DNA from: Kwoniella dejecticola CBS 10117
Taxonomy: Eukaryota > Basidiomycota > Tremellomycetes > Tremellales > Cryptococcaceae
Length of the DNA: 64,000 nt
Assembly: GCF_000512565.2 (NCBI RefSeq)
Contig: NC_089302.1
Coordinates: 1,674,001 to 1,738,000, forward strand
Reading direction: 5' to 3'
Shown here: in pieces, positions 1-12,212 of the stretch
Numbering within the stretch: the stretch's first letter is position 1
How the letters are laid out: each line of letters starts with the position of its first letter
Made by a program: the position numbers and the translations under genes
Notes under the pieces: model-generated
The model's database searches: none
Seen by the model: the letters and a program-made list of their open reading frames with translations, nothing else
Told to the model about the DNA's origin: nothing

Positions 1-447
1 AGAGGCGGCGGCGGAGGTCGTGGACGGAGAAGGTATAGATTGGTCGATGCCTTCATTGATAGCGTAAAGAGTGATGTTGACTTTAGAAGGGTCTTCGTTG
101 TACACGTTGAACAGGATGCTAAGTCGAATATGAGTGATATCAGCACACACGCAAAGCCTGGCACAGCATTTTCCAAGGCGTCCGCCTTGAGATCCTGTCA
201 TAGCGTGATGACCGAGATCACAAAGCACTTACAGGCCAGAAGCACAAGCCGTCATTGTGGGTACATTCCCAAAAACCAGCGAAGGTACGCCATTATATAC
301 CGTCGTTGTTGAAGAGGAGGTAGGTGAGGTAGACGAGGCAGCTCGAGCTGTCGTGGAGGATTGAGCGAGGGCAAGGTGTGGCCAACTGAACAACATTAGA
401 TACGTTATGACGAAAGTCATCGCTCCAGCGGAGGGAGTCAACCGCAT
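1..447 (-). CDS. Secreted Ser/Thr-rich surface protein (partial, continues off left edge)
   Basis: Two exons are visible, 233-447 and 1-118, joined by a 114-nt intron with a GTAAGT donor and TTAG acceptor; the join keeps frame (CASGL then ILFNVYNEDPSK). The protein starts with a clear signal peptide (hydrophobic stretch FVITYLMLFSWPHLALA, likely cleavage after ALA), then about 20 Ser/Thr-rich residues, then a module beginning VPTMTAC that resembles the Kre9/Knh1-type repeat of fungal GPI-anchored wall proteins. The visible part ends in another Ser/Pro/Thr/Ala stretch. ATG 447 is chosen because it sits directly before the signal peptide; an in-frame His-rich extension up to 720 would bury it. 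Seen: signal peptide and linker. Inferred: extracellular, possibly GPI-anchored. The C-terminus and any anchor signal are outside the window. Confidence 0.6.
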
Positions 448-1808
448 CTTGCCGAGGTATTTCTGTATTGCTAGTGAGTACCTGGGTACGGTGTAGAGGT
501 AGAGAAGCCTTCTCTGAAAGCTTCGTCGGAGGTCAAAAAGGAGGCTTGGGGTTGTAAGGAAGAGCCCGTGGTGGTGGTGGTGGTGGTGATGATGATGATG
601 ATGCAAGCGTGGAGGGGCCGAAGCTTCAATGGAACTAGGTATCGGAGAGTACAAAGGATGAAAGGTATGATATTGTTTGGTGCGATGTACAGTAAAACGG
701 GTTAAACGAATGTAGGTCATCCAAGAAAAAGGCGTGTAAAAGCTGTGTAGCGGGTTTCGATAGGTACTGCATTAATCAGCTCGCATTCTGTCTTCTCCGC
801 ATTACACCATATACTCACGATGTTCAGATAGAAGTGGATATGAGAATCTTCACACCAGGTGAGCGATCCTGCAGGATAATGTGGAAGGGATGACCAGCAA
901 CGTAGATTGGATTGGGCGGGCGGATGAGGATGGGTGGGAGGTTGGGAGGATGGGAAAGAATGTGAGTTGATTATTGATGATCGTCGAGCCACGGGATTGA
1001 ATACGATGTAATCTGTCAAGCTCAATCCGTATACATTCCAAAGGACTTTTATGCGCCGTGCAAAGGTCCAAGCGTCCTTGCAAGTGTTGTGTGTATGTCT
1101 GATTAGGCTGACCTTTCATCAAAGGAGGAGGATAAGCAGTATTTGTGAAACGCTATGACCGATCAAACTGATTGTCCTTGTGTGTGTGGGTGTCTATCTA
1201 ATCGTCAATGACAACAGATGTCATGAAGATAACAAATATCGACCACAAACGTCTGCTCGGTCGCTTCTCATTCTCTAGCTAGCTACTACCTAGAAAGACA
1301 AAACCTCGAAAATACGAAAATACACAGCATGGCGCAAAGAATAGGTGAACATGACATGAGAACCAGCATTCCTGGGGCGCCGCATGCAACGCAATTTTTT
1401 AGGGTCTTCACCTTCGTTTTAGCTTTATAGCGTTATTCCGAAACCACCCCGTCCGAAAGCCCTGAGCTTCTGGACCATGCCTAGCTGTAGCAGCCTGTAT
1501 GCTAATGTGCAGGCGAGCACGCAGAGTAAGCATGAAGACCGTCATAACCAAGCTGACATATGACAATTATTTTCTTTCTTCGGCTGCAGCGAGTATAGCT
1601 TTGCGAACATGAGAATACTAGTCCCTCGAATAGACTGCAATGCACAATCGCAGAGATGCATCACTAATCTACACACAACAGATAATCAGACTTTCCACAT
1701 GATATGCAGCTCTGGACTACTTATCTTGCTAGAGTGGACCCGGTCCTGGAGAATAAAAGACTTCGAGACTAGACTTCGCTCATCACACCATCGTACTACA
1801 CCCGTCCT
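448..1808. other. Intergenic region, no supported gene
   Basis: This holds the 5' side of the secreted-protein gene and the 3' side of PSF3. Apart from a GTG/ATG triplet run at 568-603 I see no gene, tRNA or long repeat. Open frames here are short and show no recognisable protein. Confidence 0.5.
568..603. repeat. Triplet microsatellite (GTG)7(ATG)5
   Basis: Seven GTG units run directly into five ATG units, upstream of the secreted-protein start. Read on the minus strand it gives a run of twelve histidines, which explains the His-rich but probably untranslated extension of that frame. Confidence 0.85.
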
Positions 1809-3194
1809 TTATCGTCCTTTTCGACTACTCGCACTATCATACCACCCTTTAGCCATCTTGCCACTTTCTTGCCCAATAGCAAATACTACATCATCACATC
1901 ATGAAACAAGAAGTCAGCTATCGTCACCTAGGACAGAATACGCTAGGATCGTGCAGCTCACATTCTCTTTCATCGCCCTCCATGCCATCTCTGAACATCT
2001 CGCCCGTACTGGTCGATGTCTCCGGCAAAGTGTGGTCCGCCGAAGCGTGATGTGCTGATAAATCTTGTAAAGCCGGTAATCGATTTGTGAATGCCTGTTT
2101 CAGTATACTGCATCAGCTTGCAAGCCCTATGACTCTCGAGGAGCGCTGCTGAGTGAAGTAGTGATTAAGAGATATTGAGTGCGATATCACATACCTTGAG
2201 CAGCATGTTGAGTAAATCCGCTTGCGGCTCGTCATCCAGGCTAAACGAATCAAGTCAGTACTTGCGTCTTGTATTTGCATTGTATTATCTCTCCTATCAT
2301 GAAGACTGAAGCGTCGGAGGGTCGGAGAGCATGCGAGCACGATACACTTGCCACTCACACATCCGCTATCCTCCTGCCCCATCTATACCACCACCCATTC
2401 CCTCCTACAAGATTCGACAGCTTCACACTCTGCGCCGAGGCATTCAGGGCGGCTTTTACTCGGTTCGAGTAAGGCGGCGGTAGTGGGAAAGTGGTGAATT
2501 CGCTATGTGGTACATGAAGGCAAGTCAGCCTATAGTCCAAGGGTTCCAAAGGGAAGGAGGAAGGCGAAGGAAGCAGACATGACGATGATGTTTCAGCGAA
2601 GGAGGGTTTTCGGATACTGTCTTCGCCAGCACATGACGGTGCTAGCAAGGTTTCAGACGACGGCAAGACGGTAGGACGGAAAGAAGGAAGGACTATAAGA
2701 CCCACTTCAGACTGAGTGTCTGTGCTAGCCAGAATGGCAATTCGACTTTGGAATGTTGATGGATCTAAGCATCATTCACGAGCAACATTAGCTGGACAGC
2801 ACGATAATTACCGCATTCTGGCGGTACGGTGTGAAGTATATGTTGATGATACCCGATAGTTTCACTCAGATCCAAGGCATAAAGTAACCTGACTCACATT
2901 GTTCTCTGTTCCTCCTTCTAGGTATCCCAGACCTTGTACATCCAGTGTGAACGAACATGACAGTTTCTAAGATGAGACAAGCAGAGCAAGACAGCCTAGG
3001 TGAGCATGAGCGTTTCGCTTTTTATAAACAACGGCACCAGATGCACTTGCATACAGTGACTGCTGCAGACACCATGGGGGGAGGGGCAAATTTGCACGAG
3101 ATCTGATTTTCTGATTAGATAAGCAATTAATCGCATGAACACTCACATGATTATCCGCTAATATCGAATTCAACGAGAAATAATCATCGTCCAT
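1809..3194 (-). CDS. PSF3: GINS complex subunit Psf3
   Basis: Psf3 is one of the four GINS subunits that, with Cdc45 and Mcm2-7, form the replicative CMG helicase in the nucleus. Seven exons (3147-3194, 2898-2966, 2706-2764, 2359-2502, 2195-2240, 1962-2094, 1809-1885) close in frame to 191 residues, near the usual 190-215. Family features are visible in order: the N-terminal MDDDYFSLNSILADNH, the beta-strand segment TLDVQGLGYLEGG, the VELPFWLA block, then LPPPYSNRVKAALNA and the Leu/Trp segment LVGGNGWWYRWG, ending in a helix-rich part with ELFAIGQ. Intron 3 (2503-2705, about 200 nt) is long for this genome, so the exon 3/4 join is the least certain; it gives LSLNEFTTF. Core gene with unrelated neighbours. 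Confidence 0.9.
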
Positions 3195-3596
3195 CGTAAT
3201 CACCTAATCTCCCCGTACTTTCTTGTGTGAATCGGATTGTCGAGGGGCACTGCGGTCTCCTTGTATCCTTGTATGAGTTTCGAACGACTAGCCCTCCTCA
3301 ATGTCAGATATAGACCTGATCGGTAGATGAGACGGATCCGATTATCTGAAGAAAGCAATAACAGCAATAGTTCATTCGTCATGTTTCGCTTCGACGCGTC
3401 TTGTTCCTTCCTGTCTTGCCACGCGTGGCATGGTCATCCCGATTTTCAATATTTAATTGATTGGTACTCTACTCGTATTGATCTGCACCCAGTCATGTAT
3501 GGTATGACCTGCAATCAAGAAGTCCTTCGTGCATACATGCATCATTTTGGATATCTATTCTATCTACCCTTCACTCTTCCCGCTTTCCGCGCATTT
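3195..3596. other. Intergenic, PSF3 5' side and OST1 3' side
   Basis: About 400 bases between two genes on the same strand. It must hold the PSF3 promoter and the OST1 polyadenylation site; no further element is evident. Confidence 0.4.
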
Positions 3597-5637
3597 CTAC
3601 TTCTTCTCAATACTGTAATTCACCCTTCGTAATCCCATACCAAGCAAGAACACACTACCCACCAACGAAGCTATCGTTAATGGTTTTTGGAAATGAGCAG
3701 ATAACGGATAATAGTATGTCACCTATGATATGAATACAAATACAGTGTATCAGTCACAGCTATGACCAAATTCGAGATGTGGACAAGGCTAAGGTAAACT
3801 CACATATACGTTTTGAGCGTGATTTTCAGTCAATTGTGTCTTCTTGAGCGTTATAGCGTATCTACCTGTAGTGTCGAGGTACGTCTTGTGCGTAGAGTGT
3901 TCGATCGAGTCGACAGCGAAAGGCGTGTATACTTGTACATCGCTAAAAATCGAAAAACCATACATGATCAGCATCATCAGTGGCTTCACGGCCAGATTTG
4001 TCGAATGAGAGGTCGCATGCAGTCGACCAGAATGAGAATTCCCTACTCACCTCGCACCTTCAGGTAAGATAACCACCAGCTCGGCTTGATCCACCACAAC
4101 ATCCTTCAGACCCGTCAAAAACGGCACAGCCAATACCTTCCTTCCGCTAGTCTCGGATTTCAAAACATCTCCAAGGGGTATATCGTACCCTACTGTGAAG
4201 CTGTAATTCCACCCGCCAAGAAGGGGGTATCGGGGTCTCAATTCCAGATTCCCGTCAACGACTCTAGGGGAAGTCCTAGATTTCTTTTTCTTCTGTTCGG
4301 CAGGAGTGGATCCTTGTCTGAAATGCGAGGTTGAGACGTTACCTATCGTATCGTAATAATAAGGCGAGTTCGCAGTGGGCGGTAATTTCAGTGTTAGCTC
4401 TGTAAGGATTTGAGCGGGTACCGAGGCGTGGAATTTTGATTGTTGGTGTGCTAATCTTGAAAAATGTCCCTTGAGTCTAAGTCAAGGATACGTGGGATTA
4501 GCAACCAACCTATCTTACAGATTCTACGAGTATAAAATGGTATTTCTAGATATGCCGGTAGACTCACTTGGGACCCTCGTTGACTAGATCAATCTCATCT
4601 TGTATATTGAAGTTACTTCCCCAATGACTGACCTCAGCTGATCTTTTCAGAGTCCTGATTCCAACGATTGGATCCTTGGTCTCGTAGTGCACAGAGAACG
4701 GTTTCTGCTCTACCACTGCCTTTTGACCTTGAGGAATCGATAAGGTAGGTGGGAGCGAATGGAAGGGACCAAGAGTCAGAGTCCCCCCTGACTTGGTCAC
4801 GGTGTTATCCCGAGTGTAGGTCTCTGGAACTGAGGAGTAAGAGACGATGGAAGGGTGGGGTGATCTAAACAATCACGACGATCAAGTCAGCGATTGTGCC
4901 TCGACCCCACATGTAAAGATGAAGCGATTCCGCCGTGACCGAGGCAATGCTGGACTTGTCGCAAAAGGTTGGTTGAGTCACTGAAATGAAAAGCTTACCT
5001 GATCTTCACCCTCTCCACGTCCGTCTTATACCAACTATCCACATACGTCGAGTTCGTCTTCCAGACTAGGTACTGAGGATCCCGCTGTTCAATTTCGGCA
5101 GGTAATGGCGTACTACTGTGCGCCAATACTTGAGTGAGGGACAGAGTGACCGTTTCATCTTTCTTCGTTTTGCCCAAGTCCACAACCACAGTTGGCGGGC
5201 TGAACGACATGCAGAATCAAGCCAAACGACGCGATATCAGTGACTTTTCCACATCATGGCAAATAAGAATGAACTTTGAAACGGAATAGGGAGGCGAGGA
5301 TGATCTAAGACAGTGCAGTGTAGGATCATACATGCCGGATTGAATTGAATGAGGATAAGACATACCTCTCATCCAATAATCTTCCCTCCAACTTCTTTCC
5401 GCCCAAACTGACTTCCCACCACGCCGGCACTTGACTTTCCTCCCCCGCTAAAGCCAGATAATATTCTCCCGGAGCATCGTCGGTCGCTTTGATATTGTAC
5501 TGCGTGTTCACGTGCGTAGTCAGTCCGCCAAGTTCCACGGTACGTGCTATAGCTGTGTTGATGTATGTTTGAGGGACGTTGATGGCGTATGCGAGGGGCA
5601 ACAGGGCCGTCAACGCGAGAGATAACATCGTGAGCAA
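3597..5637 (-). CDS. OST1: Oligosaccharyltransferase subunit Ost1 (ribophorin I)
   Basis: Ost1 is a single-pass ER membrane subunit of the oligosaccharyltransferase that moves the dolichol-linked glycan to Asn in nascent proteins. Six exons (5366-5637, 4999-5199, 4568-4864, 4051-4476, 3804-3942, 3597-3722) close to 486 residues, matching the usual 450-480. Seen: an N-terminal signal peptide (LSLALTALLPLAYA), then INVPQTYINTAIARTVELGG typical of the ribophorin I N-terminus; the conserved VSHWGSNFNIQDEIDLVNEG and PRYPLLGGWNYSFTVGYDIP blocks; and a C-terminal membrane segment (LTIASLVGSVFLLGMGL) followed by a short basic cytosolic tail. A second Met three codons downstream is an alternative start. 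Exon 3-4 joins are supported by unbroken family similarity. Confidence 0.92.
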
Positions 5638-6637
5638 GTCCGCACAATGTTTCCGTCCTCTTCCTGTTTCTTTTTTTTTTTGGCCAGATACGCTGTTTGA
5701 GGAACCTGTTGGTGGGCCTAAGATGTTTCGTTTCCTAACCGACTCTGAGCCTGCAATGAGGAGGAGGTTCGATGCATCTTCGTGCCAGCGCGACGAAAGA
5801 CCGACAGCAACGACGGAATGATGGAATCGACTGCGGGGCCTCTGACCTCCTGATAAGTATTAAAACCGGGATCACCAAAATATATCCACGTCATAGCGAT
5901 TTCGAATGGGTTTCAGCCAAATTTCGACATCCGTCTTTTCGGTCAATTGTCTCCTCTCATCTACATTTGTCTTGATATCCCTTATTGATCCAAGAACAAG
6001 CTTATTGAATTTCCATCTTGACCTTTCATACCCAGTAAATTGCATGCAAGTGTAACCCATCGTTCTCACCAGCAAGTCAGTCAGTCGGTCAAGCCTCTTT
6101 TCTCCAGCACAAACAAACATCCAGAGTTTATGAACCGCTCATCCCTTCTTCCCATTACATCGCCGCATCCGAATGTGTACACTGTTCTCCCATCTCAATC
6201 GTCTACTCGTAGACAACGAGAATCCACGAGTCCAGTGATAGTAACAGATGCCAAACTGAGGTACCATATGGTCGTGCTTGATCTTCCCCCATTCCACTTC
6301 GATTAAAACTTGATTTCGATCTTGTCTTTTTGGTGGTGGTTTGACTCTTCAATCTGTTTTGCGGTTGAAGAGACGAAAGGTCGACTGCACATTTCAATCA
6401 TATCATTCAAATTGCTTTGTCAAGTCGTTTGACATATCTTATAATGCATTCTCAGTGTCTGACACTTGATGTCAATCTGTTGTCTGGAAAAAGCAGATCT
6501 CCCTCGCTATCCAGTCAAAAGTAGAGTAATGAAGCGAATCCTGGAATATCGGAAGAAGCTGCATGATCACAAGATGCATAAAGATCAAAGTATATAGTGT
6601 CACTCATATATCTCGCTCATCCGTGATTGAAAACGGA
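5638..6637. other. Intergenic region, no supported gene
   Basis: One kilobase between the OST1 start and the 3' end of the KH-domain gene. It begins with an unbroken T run near 5668-5680 in the OST1 upstream region. Short open frames occur on both strands but none has plausible splice partners or family features. Confidence 0.45.
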
Positions 6638-8516
6638 CTACGGCGCAGGAGTAGCTGCTCCAGCTTGCGGTGCTTGACCTTGTTGACCATATTGAGAAGC
6701 TTGCCACGCTTGGACTATTATCGAAAGGTACGGAAATACACCAGTCAGCCACATGCCCGGCAGTTGATAAACAGACGTGGCAGTAAGAGGAATGAGTCGA
6801 CTTACACTGCGGATCGTTTACATCGTATCCGTATGCAGCCCAGTACGCAGCATACTGAGCCCATGCATCCGTCCCCTCTGCCGGAGTAGCTCCACCAGCG
6901 GCAGCAGCACCGCCTGCAGCGGGAGTAGCGGACGGTGCAGATAACGGTGTACCATTTTGGCCGTTTTGTTGCTGCAAAGTATATGACACGCAATCGATCA
7001 GCTCAACCATGGCAGAAGTTCGAGCAATCAAGCACGGCGGCGAAGTAGCAGGATGTAAAATCAATGCTCACAGCGTAATAGGCAGCATAGGCATCTTGAC
7101 CACCTTGTTGCCCTTGCGGAGCATAAGTACCGTAGCCCTGCTGATATACTCCTCCTTGGTTGTGATGCTGCTGTTGAGCTGCCATGGCGTCTCTAGCTTT
7201 CGACCATTCTTGACGTAACACTTCGAGCAGATCGTTGCAAAGGACCTTGGCTCGATCGATCTGGTCTTGGGTTGGTGCGCTGTCAGGTACTCCAGTGATT
7301 TAGCGTTGATCTCACCTCTTCACGAGGGGTAAGTAAGAGTTGAAGGGACTCCCGATTTGAGTGGAAGGATGTTACAAGGAGGAGGCATGCTCACGCTATA
7401 TTGATGTGCATCGGATCATCCGATTCTCGTCCCGTATCATTCTCCATGAATCCTGATCCTTGCCCTTTTATCTGGACTCTAGCACCCGTCTCTGCTTGGA
7501 TGTATTTCACGAACATACCCTGTTGAACATACATCATGTCAGCACTGATTATTCTTGCCCAAGCAATCCCAGCTTGTCTTGAGATTGACAATTCAAGTTG
7601 TCGTGATCTGTAGGGCATGAACAACCTCTACCCGAAAATCTCCAGGACAAGAGGATGACCGGAAACACAGATGCAAAACGAGACTCACTCCCGGTCCAAC
7701 AGTTTTCGCTCTAACATTAAAATTCCTCAAACTCTCTAGGGAGATGTACAATTTCTCCTCTGGCCATTTCTGTCTACCTCCCGGTAAAGTGGTCTGCTCA
7801 GGTGGTGGTAATCCTAAAGCCCTATTTCTAGCTATGATCGTACGTTGATCCAATAACGGTCCCAACTCCTGATCGATCAATTCCTGCACTTTCGCAACGG
7901 CAGCGTCCAATATCGATTGACTCGTAGCTACTATATGCAGGTATAATGGTGCTTCTCCAGGTGGCATCTTGCTTCTGTCCGGTACCCAGACTCCCTTGGT
8001 CACTACTGATGCACCTGTTTCTTCCTCGATCTGGCATCGTTGAAAAGGGTAAACGTATCAGCGGATATTTCTCATATTTGAGATTATCTAAAGATTCTCC
8101 TTCGTACACAATCGGCTCTGACTCTGAAACAGCACAGAGCAGTAGATCCCCCTCCCATAATAGAACGGCTGTTACCCAACCAGAGTGCGAGCGAATAGAA
8201 CGACGAGATTGCAATGAAGATCAAGCGACATCATGCTGAAGACCCAACTCACCTGCTTCTGCGTACTTCCTTTAGTCAAGACATATCGATTCCTAAGATC
8301 ATTCACTTCTATATCTTTCACAAAATCCCCTTCATCCTTTTTCTCCTGCTTGACCAGCTCGTTGCCCTGCGCACCCGGTCGGAGAGAAGCAGCTATCTTG
8401 GCTGCTATCGCTGCTGCTCGAGCTGCAGCGTCCGAAGCATCTGCCGAAGCCGAGGCGCTTGTTGGTGGAGTTGAGGAGGAGGGGTCGTCCCATCGGGATT
8501 TTCGATCTTCAGCCAT
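6638..8516 (-). CDS. KH-domain RNA-binding protein, KHDC4/BLOM7-like
   Basis: Six exons (8253-8516, 7689-8030, 7395-7519, 7072-7279, 6806-6971, 6638-6714) close to 393 residues. The N-terminus is short and Ser/Ala-rich (SRWDDPSSS, then an Ala-rich helix), followed by VNDLRNRYVLTKGSTQKQIEEETGASV, the hallmark KH region of vertebrate KHDC4/BLOM7alpha, and a second segment KTVGPGGMFVKYIQAETGARVQIKGQGSG of the same family. The C-terminal third is rich in Gln, Gly, Ala and Tyr (QQGYGTYAPQGQQGG, AQYAAYWAAYGYD), a low-complexity tail. In animals this family binds RNA and aids pre-mRNA splicing with SNEV/PRPF19; the same nuclear role here is inferred. It shares a 290-bp divergent promoter with the SAP18 gene, another RNA-processing or chromatin factor. 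Confidence 0.88.
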
Positions 8517-8805
8517 CGTGTCTAGCTTCACACTCGGGTCTTTACGTGTGTCTTGCAATACGAATCCTTTGCAACGGACGATCAAGTTGAAGTGTAACAT
8601 CGTCTAGATAAGTCTACAGTCTTGAAAGGGTGACCAGCGATTCAATAAACATGAAACTTGTTTCCGCTCACCACTTAAACGCCATGCAACTACACAACTG
8701 CCGGCTAAGTTGGCTCGAGGAATGTCGAATCTCGTCATTTTATTCGATTCCTTCAAGTAATAATTGCTAGATCATCAGGCAGGCCAAACGGAGAAGCATA
8801 GAACA

Positions 8806-10091
8806 ATGCCTAGATCACCCTCGCCAGCAAGAAGTAGGAGCAAGTCGTACTCGCGCTCAAGGAGCAGATCGCCCGTGAGAAGGGAACGAAGCGGGACGCC
8901 TCAAGAGGAGGTAAGTGATTTGAACTTCGTCAGACTTCCTCACATTCAACGGATATGTACAGGATCCCCTGTCATTCGGATTAAGTCTTAGAAGTACTAG
9001 CAGCTAACGATATTCATATGTAATGCTTGAACAGGATCTGTCTCCATTCTTGATCCGCATATTGGTTACGAAAGGCAAACATGTCCCTTTGATCGAATTC
9101 GACGAGGGGAATATCCCCCATCGAGATGAATTCCAGGTTTACGGCTGGTGAGTCCGAGTCCGAGTCTCATTCTCAATCAATCATGCTGTCCAAAACCACA
9201 GGTTGGACATCTGCTGACATAGTGACGTGTGTACATAGGAAAACCTCTACTCCTTCATCACTCATCCGCTCATTGATCTCAGCATTCCCCCCTCCATACC
9301 GTTCACCGCTCGCCCGATATTCTTTTAGACACATATACGTCGACGCCTCCGCTCGAGGTCTATACCGTTCTAAAGACCTAGTCTCTTTTACCGGCAGAGA
9401 CCTCTTCAACTCTTCCTCTACCTCTTCCTCAAGTAAAAACGGCGACAGCAATGGCGATGGCGATCAAGCAGAACGACAGAATAAGATGGACATAGATCTA
9501 GAGGATATCAAAGACGACTCCGCTCCCGCTTCAGCATCCGGACGAAAGATCAACGAGAAATCGCTAGACGAATACGGCTTCATCACTGGAGATTTACTTA
9601 GTGTATCCCTTTATATACCTGAACCGAAGATCCCTGCTTCTGCTCGAAATCGTCAGGGACAAGATGGTCCAACTTCGTCAGGTGTAAATGGAATCAGATC
9701 TTTCGGATGGGATGATCAGAAAGCTTCTTTAGGTGCAGGATCAGGGCGACACCATCCAGCAGGGGAGGACGAGCATTGGCATAGAGGTCAACCTCTCCCA
9801 CCGCAGGATTTCAGGGGTCGAGGTGGAGCAGGAGAATTATCGATAAGAGGAGGAGGAGGAGGTCGGGGAGGAAGAATAGATAGAGATAGAGAGAGGAATG
9901 GTGGATTCGAAGGTGGTGAGCCGTCCGGAGGTGGTAATTGGAGAAGCGGACCACCGACTGGATTAGGGAGAGGAGGTATTTCAGGAAGAGGCGCTTCGAG
10001 GAGGTCGCCTGATTATGAGTCGAGAAGGAATGGGAGGAGTAGGAGTCCGGACACGAGGGAAAGAAGGGGAAGCTGGGCTAGCAGGAGGTAA
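8806..10091 (+). CDS. SAP18 family protein with RS head and RGG tail
   Basis: Three exons (8806-8910, 9035-9147, 9239-10091) close to 356 residues. SAP18 is a ubiquitin-fold protein of the Sin3 histone deacetylase and ASAP/PSAP exon-junction complexes. Seen: residues 1-35 are an RS-dipeptide region (RSRSKSYSRSRSRSPVRR); then the fold itself, DLSPFLIRILVTKGKHVP...DEFQVYGWKTSTPSSLIRSLISAFPP, with RYSFRHIYVDASARGLYRSKDL and, after an acidic/Ser insertion, DEYGFITGDLLSVSLYIPEP. The last 130 residues are Gly/Arg-rich (GGGGGRGGRIDRDRER, RGASRRSPDYESRRNGRSRSP). Human SAP18 is about 150 residues and lacks both tails, so this protein more than doubles it. The tails suggest RNA or SR-protein contacts; that is inference. 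The ATG at 8806 begins the RS region. Confidence 0.85.
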
Positions 10092-10410
10092 ACACTGCTC
10101 TAGAAAGGCCACTTTGAAATGCTGGATGCATTGAAATTAGGGTATGTCTCGGCTCAAACATCTTCATCGAGACGTTCAGGAAATTGTTGATTCTCAGATG
10201 AGATTGAACGAACCGCTATGTATATACAGGATACATGGCATGATTTCAAGCTACCTGGAAAATATGAATTACTTGTAATATATACAATTTCTGCCATTCT
10301 GTCATACGTTTTCAGATCAATATCAAATCGAAACTTCATCTTCCCGCCTTCTGCATCAAATTGGTCTGACATTCCGCATTGCGCGGCTCAGGCAATGTAG
10401 CCTTCAGCCC
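10092..10410. other. Convergent 3' intergenic spacer
   Basis: About 320 bases between the 3' ends of the SAP18 gene and paralogue A. AT-rich, with no gene or repeat seen; it should hold both polyadenylation sites. Confidence 0.4.
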
Positions 10411-12212
10411 TCACTCGGCCATTCCATCCTTTCCGTCCTCCGAAACCATCTCTTCCTCCGAGTTTGTTCTTGGCAATTTGACCCACTTGCTCTCTTCAGC
10501 GACATCGTCCTGGATTATCTCTGCTTTCACCGATGTCTCCCCCTCATCCATCTTTCGCTTCTTCACAGTATCTCCCTTGTCCGTTTGTTGATCGCTATCA
10601 ACCTCCATCTCCGCCTTTATCGCCATATTTACTTCTGCAGCTTCTCCCGCTTTGATCCATTTCTCTCCCTGCTTGCTGATCTTCCCTTCCAACCTCGTCA
10701 AATGACTTTCGAGGTGATTCAGAATATTCAACACGGAGATCATCTTGGTCGGTTCCATGCGTTTTATCCTTTCTTGCATATTAAAGATGATCTCTTGAAG
10801 GTACTTGTAATTCTTGATATCTTGGTTCTGAATTGATTTGATATGGTTCAAATCTCGTTTGAGATGGTATACCTCGCTTCGATGTGATCGTTTGTTCTCC
10901 TTCAATTCTTCTACTCTGATGGAAAGATCCGCCATCTCAGACTTCAACTCAGCTAACATGTTATCTTCTCCTGCGTCGATCGCGGGCTCTTGCTCTTCTT
11001 GTTTCTGTTGGACATTGGAAGAAGCTTCTTCTACTGGCATTGGTGCGGGTATGTCTCTGTCGTTGAAATGGCTGGGATTATCGATCTTCTGCATCGTTCC
11101 TATGACATTGGTCGGGAATGGAGGCGCAATGAAGGAGGATGAACCGGTCATTTCGTTCATTCTTTCCAAAGCCCAACTCAGTTGACTGTTCAGAACGTCA
11201 ATTTTGGTGCTTGATGTCTCCAGGTAAGACGCTCGTTCCAACGAATTTTGCTTCATCTCTTCCATGAAAGCCTTGTGGTCCAACGTATCCTGTTGGAGAA
11301 ATTGGAGACCTGCAGTCATCTCATCCAGACTTTCCAAATCTCTGCGCAGATTCTCGTCGACGCTGCCCTCTTTTTCAGCTGGGGGCGAAGGAGGAGTGAC
11401 CATCTGATAGTCTGAGTCTGATGCTGCCTTTGGGCTTGCTCGTTCCGATCTTGCCGTGTGTTCTACGGAGACTTCATTGGCTGAAAATTGGTGCTGGCTA
11501 CCTAGTCCAACAATCATCGCTTCGTCCGCCATCGCCGCCGCTGGAGAAAGCATCGGGTTTCCGGTCATTTGAGTGAGAGATCTGAGCGATCCGCTATTCC
11601 GTCCAGTAAGGGATTTGCATTGCGCTTTAAGATGATCGATCTCTTGTTGCTGGGTGTTGATGATTTCTGATTGAGATACTTGAGCTTGGCGGATTGTCTC
11701 TCGTTCCACATGGATCTTTTCGAGCTGTTTATCGATTCTGCTGGGTTTCTGCTTGTGCGGCAATTTGATCTGCATCGGGCGGGGAGGAAGGCTCGCAATA
11801 CCAACGGGGACTTGCTGATGGGTATCGACCGATTGATGTTGCGTATTATTCGTTGACTCATCTATGGTGTCAAAGTGAATTCGGTAAGTGAGCTGAGGTC
11901 AGCTCATCCTGCGCGCAGCAAAACTTGTGCTGAACTTACTGTTCACCGTGGAAAGACCATTGTTGTTTACGACGCATCGAAATTCGTCAAGTCAAGAGCA
12001 CGCACAGTGCTTACCTCGAGATTTGGAAAGATGTCATTGTGATCCACAACCCACAGGATGAAGCTGTTCCAGTGAGCAATTGATTCATCGTTCAGTGGTA
12101 GACTGACACGATCCGGAATGTTGAGTGGGGGAGACTGCGGCACTTCAGCGATATATCTCTTGTACAGGGGGAGAATCTCTGGAGGTATGGGTATAATTTT
12201 CTGCTCTGACAT
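10411..12212 (-). CDS. Unknown coiled-coil protein, N-module family member A
   Basis: Function unknown. Two exons (12015-12212 and 10411-11892) close to 559 residues; the join gives NLE then LTYRIHFDTIDESTNN. Residues 1-66 hold the short module shared with genes C, D, E and broken copy B: IIPIPPEILPLYKRYIAEVP, then VSLPLNDESIAHWNSF. Next comes a basic/Gln-rich coil (RIDKQLEKIHVERETIRQAQ), a Ser/Pro and acidic middle, two further heptad-rich stretches (LSIRVEELKENKRSHRSEVY; LNHLESHLTRLEGKISKQGE), and a charged tail with a likely nuclear signal (VKKRKMDEG). The acceptor before LTYRI lies only a few bases after a CTGAC branch site, so this intron is less certain. A nuclear or structural scaffold is possible, but nothing beyond composition supports it. 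Confidence 0.65.

Noticed and set aside
448..720. In-frame His-rich N-terminal extension of the secreted-protein gene
   Set aside because: It is produced by a GTG/ATG triplet repeat and would place a good signal peptide in the middle of the protein.
1609..2058. Plus-strand open frame of 149 codons
   Set aside because: It is antisense to the last exons of PSF3 and has no domain or signal of its own.
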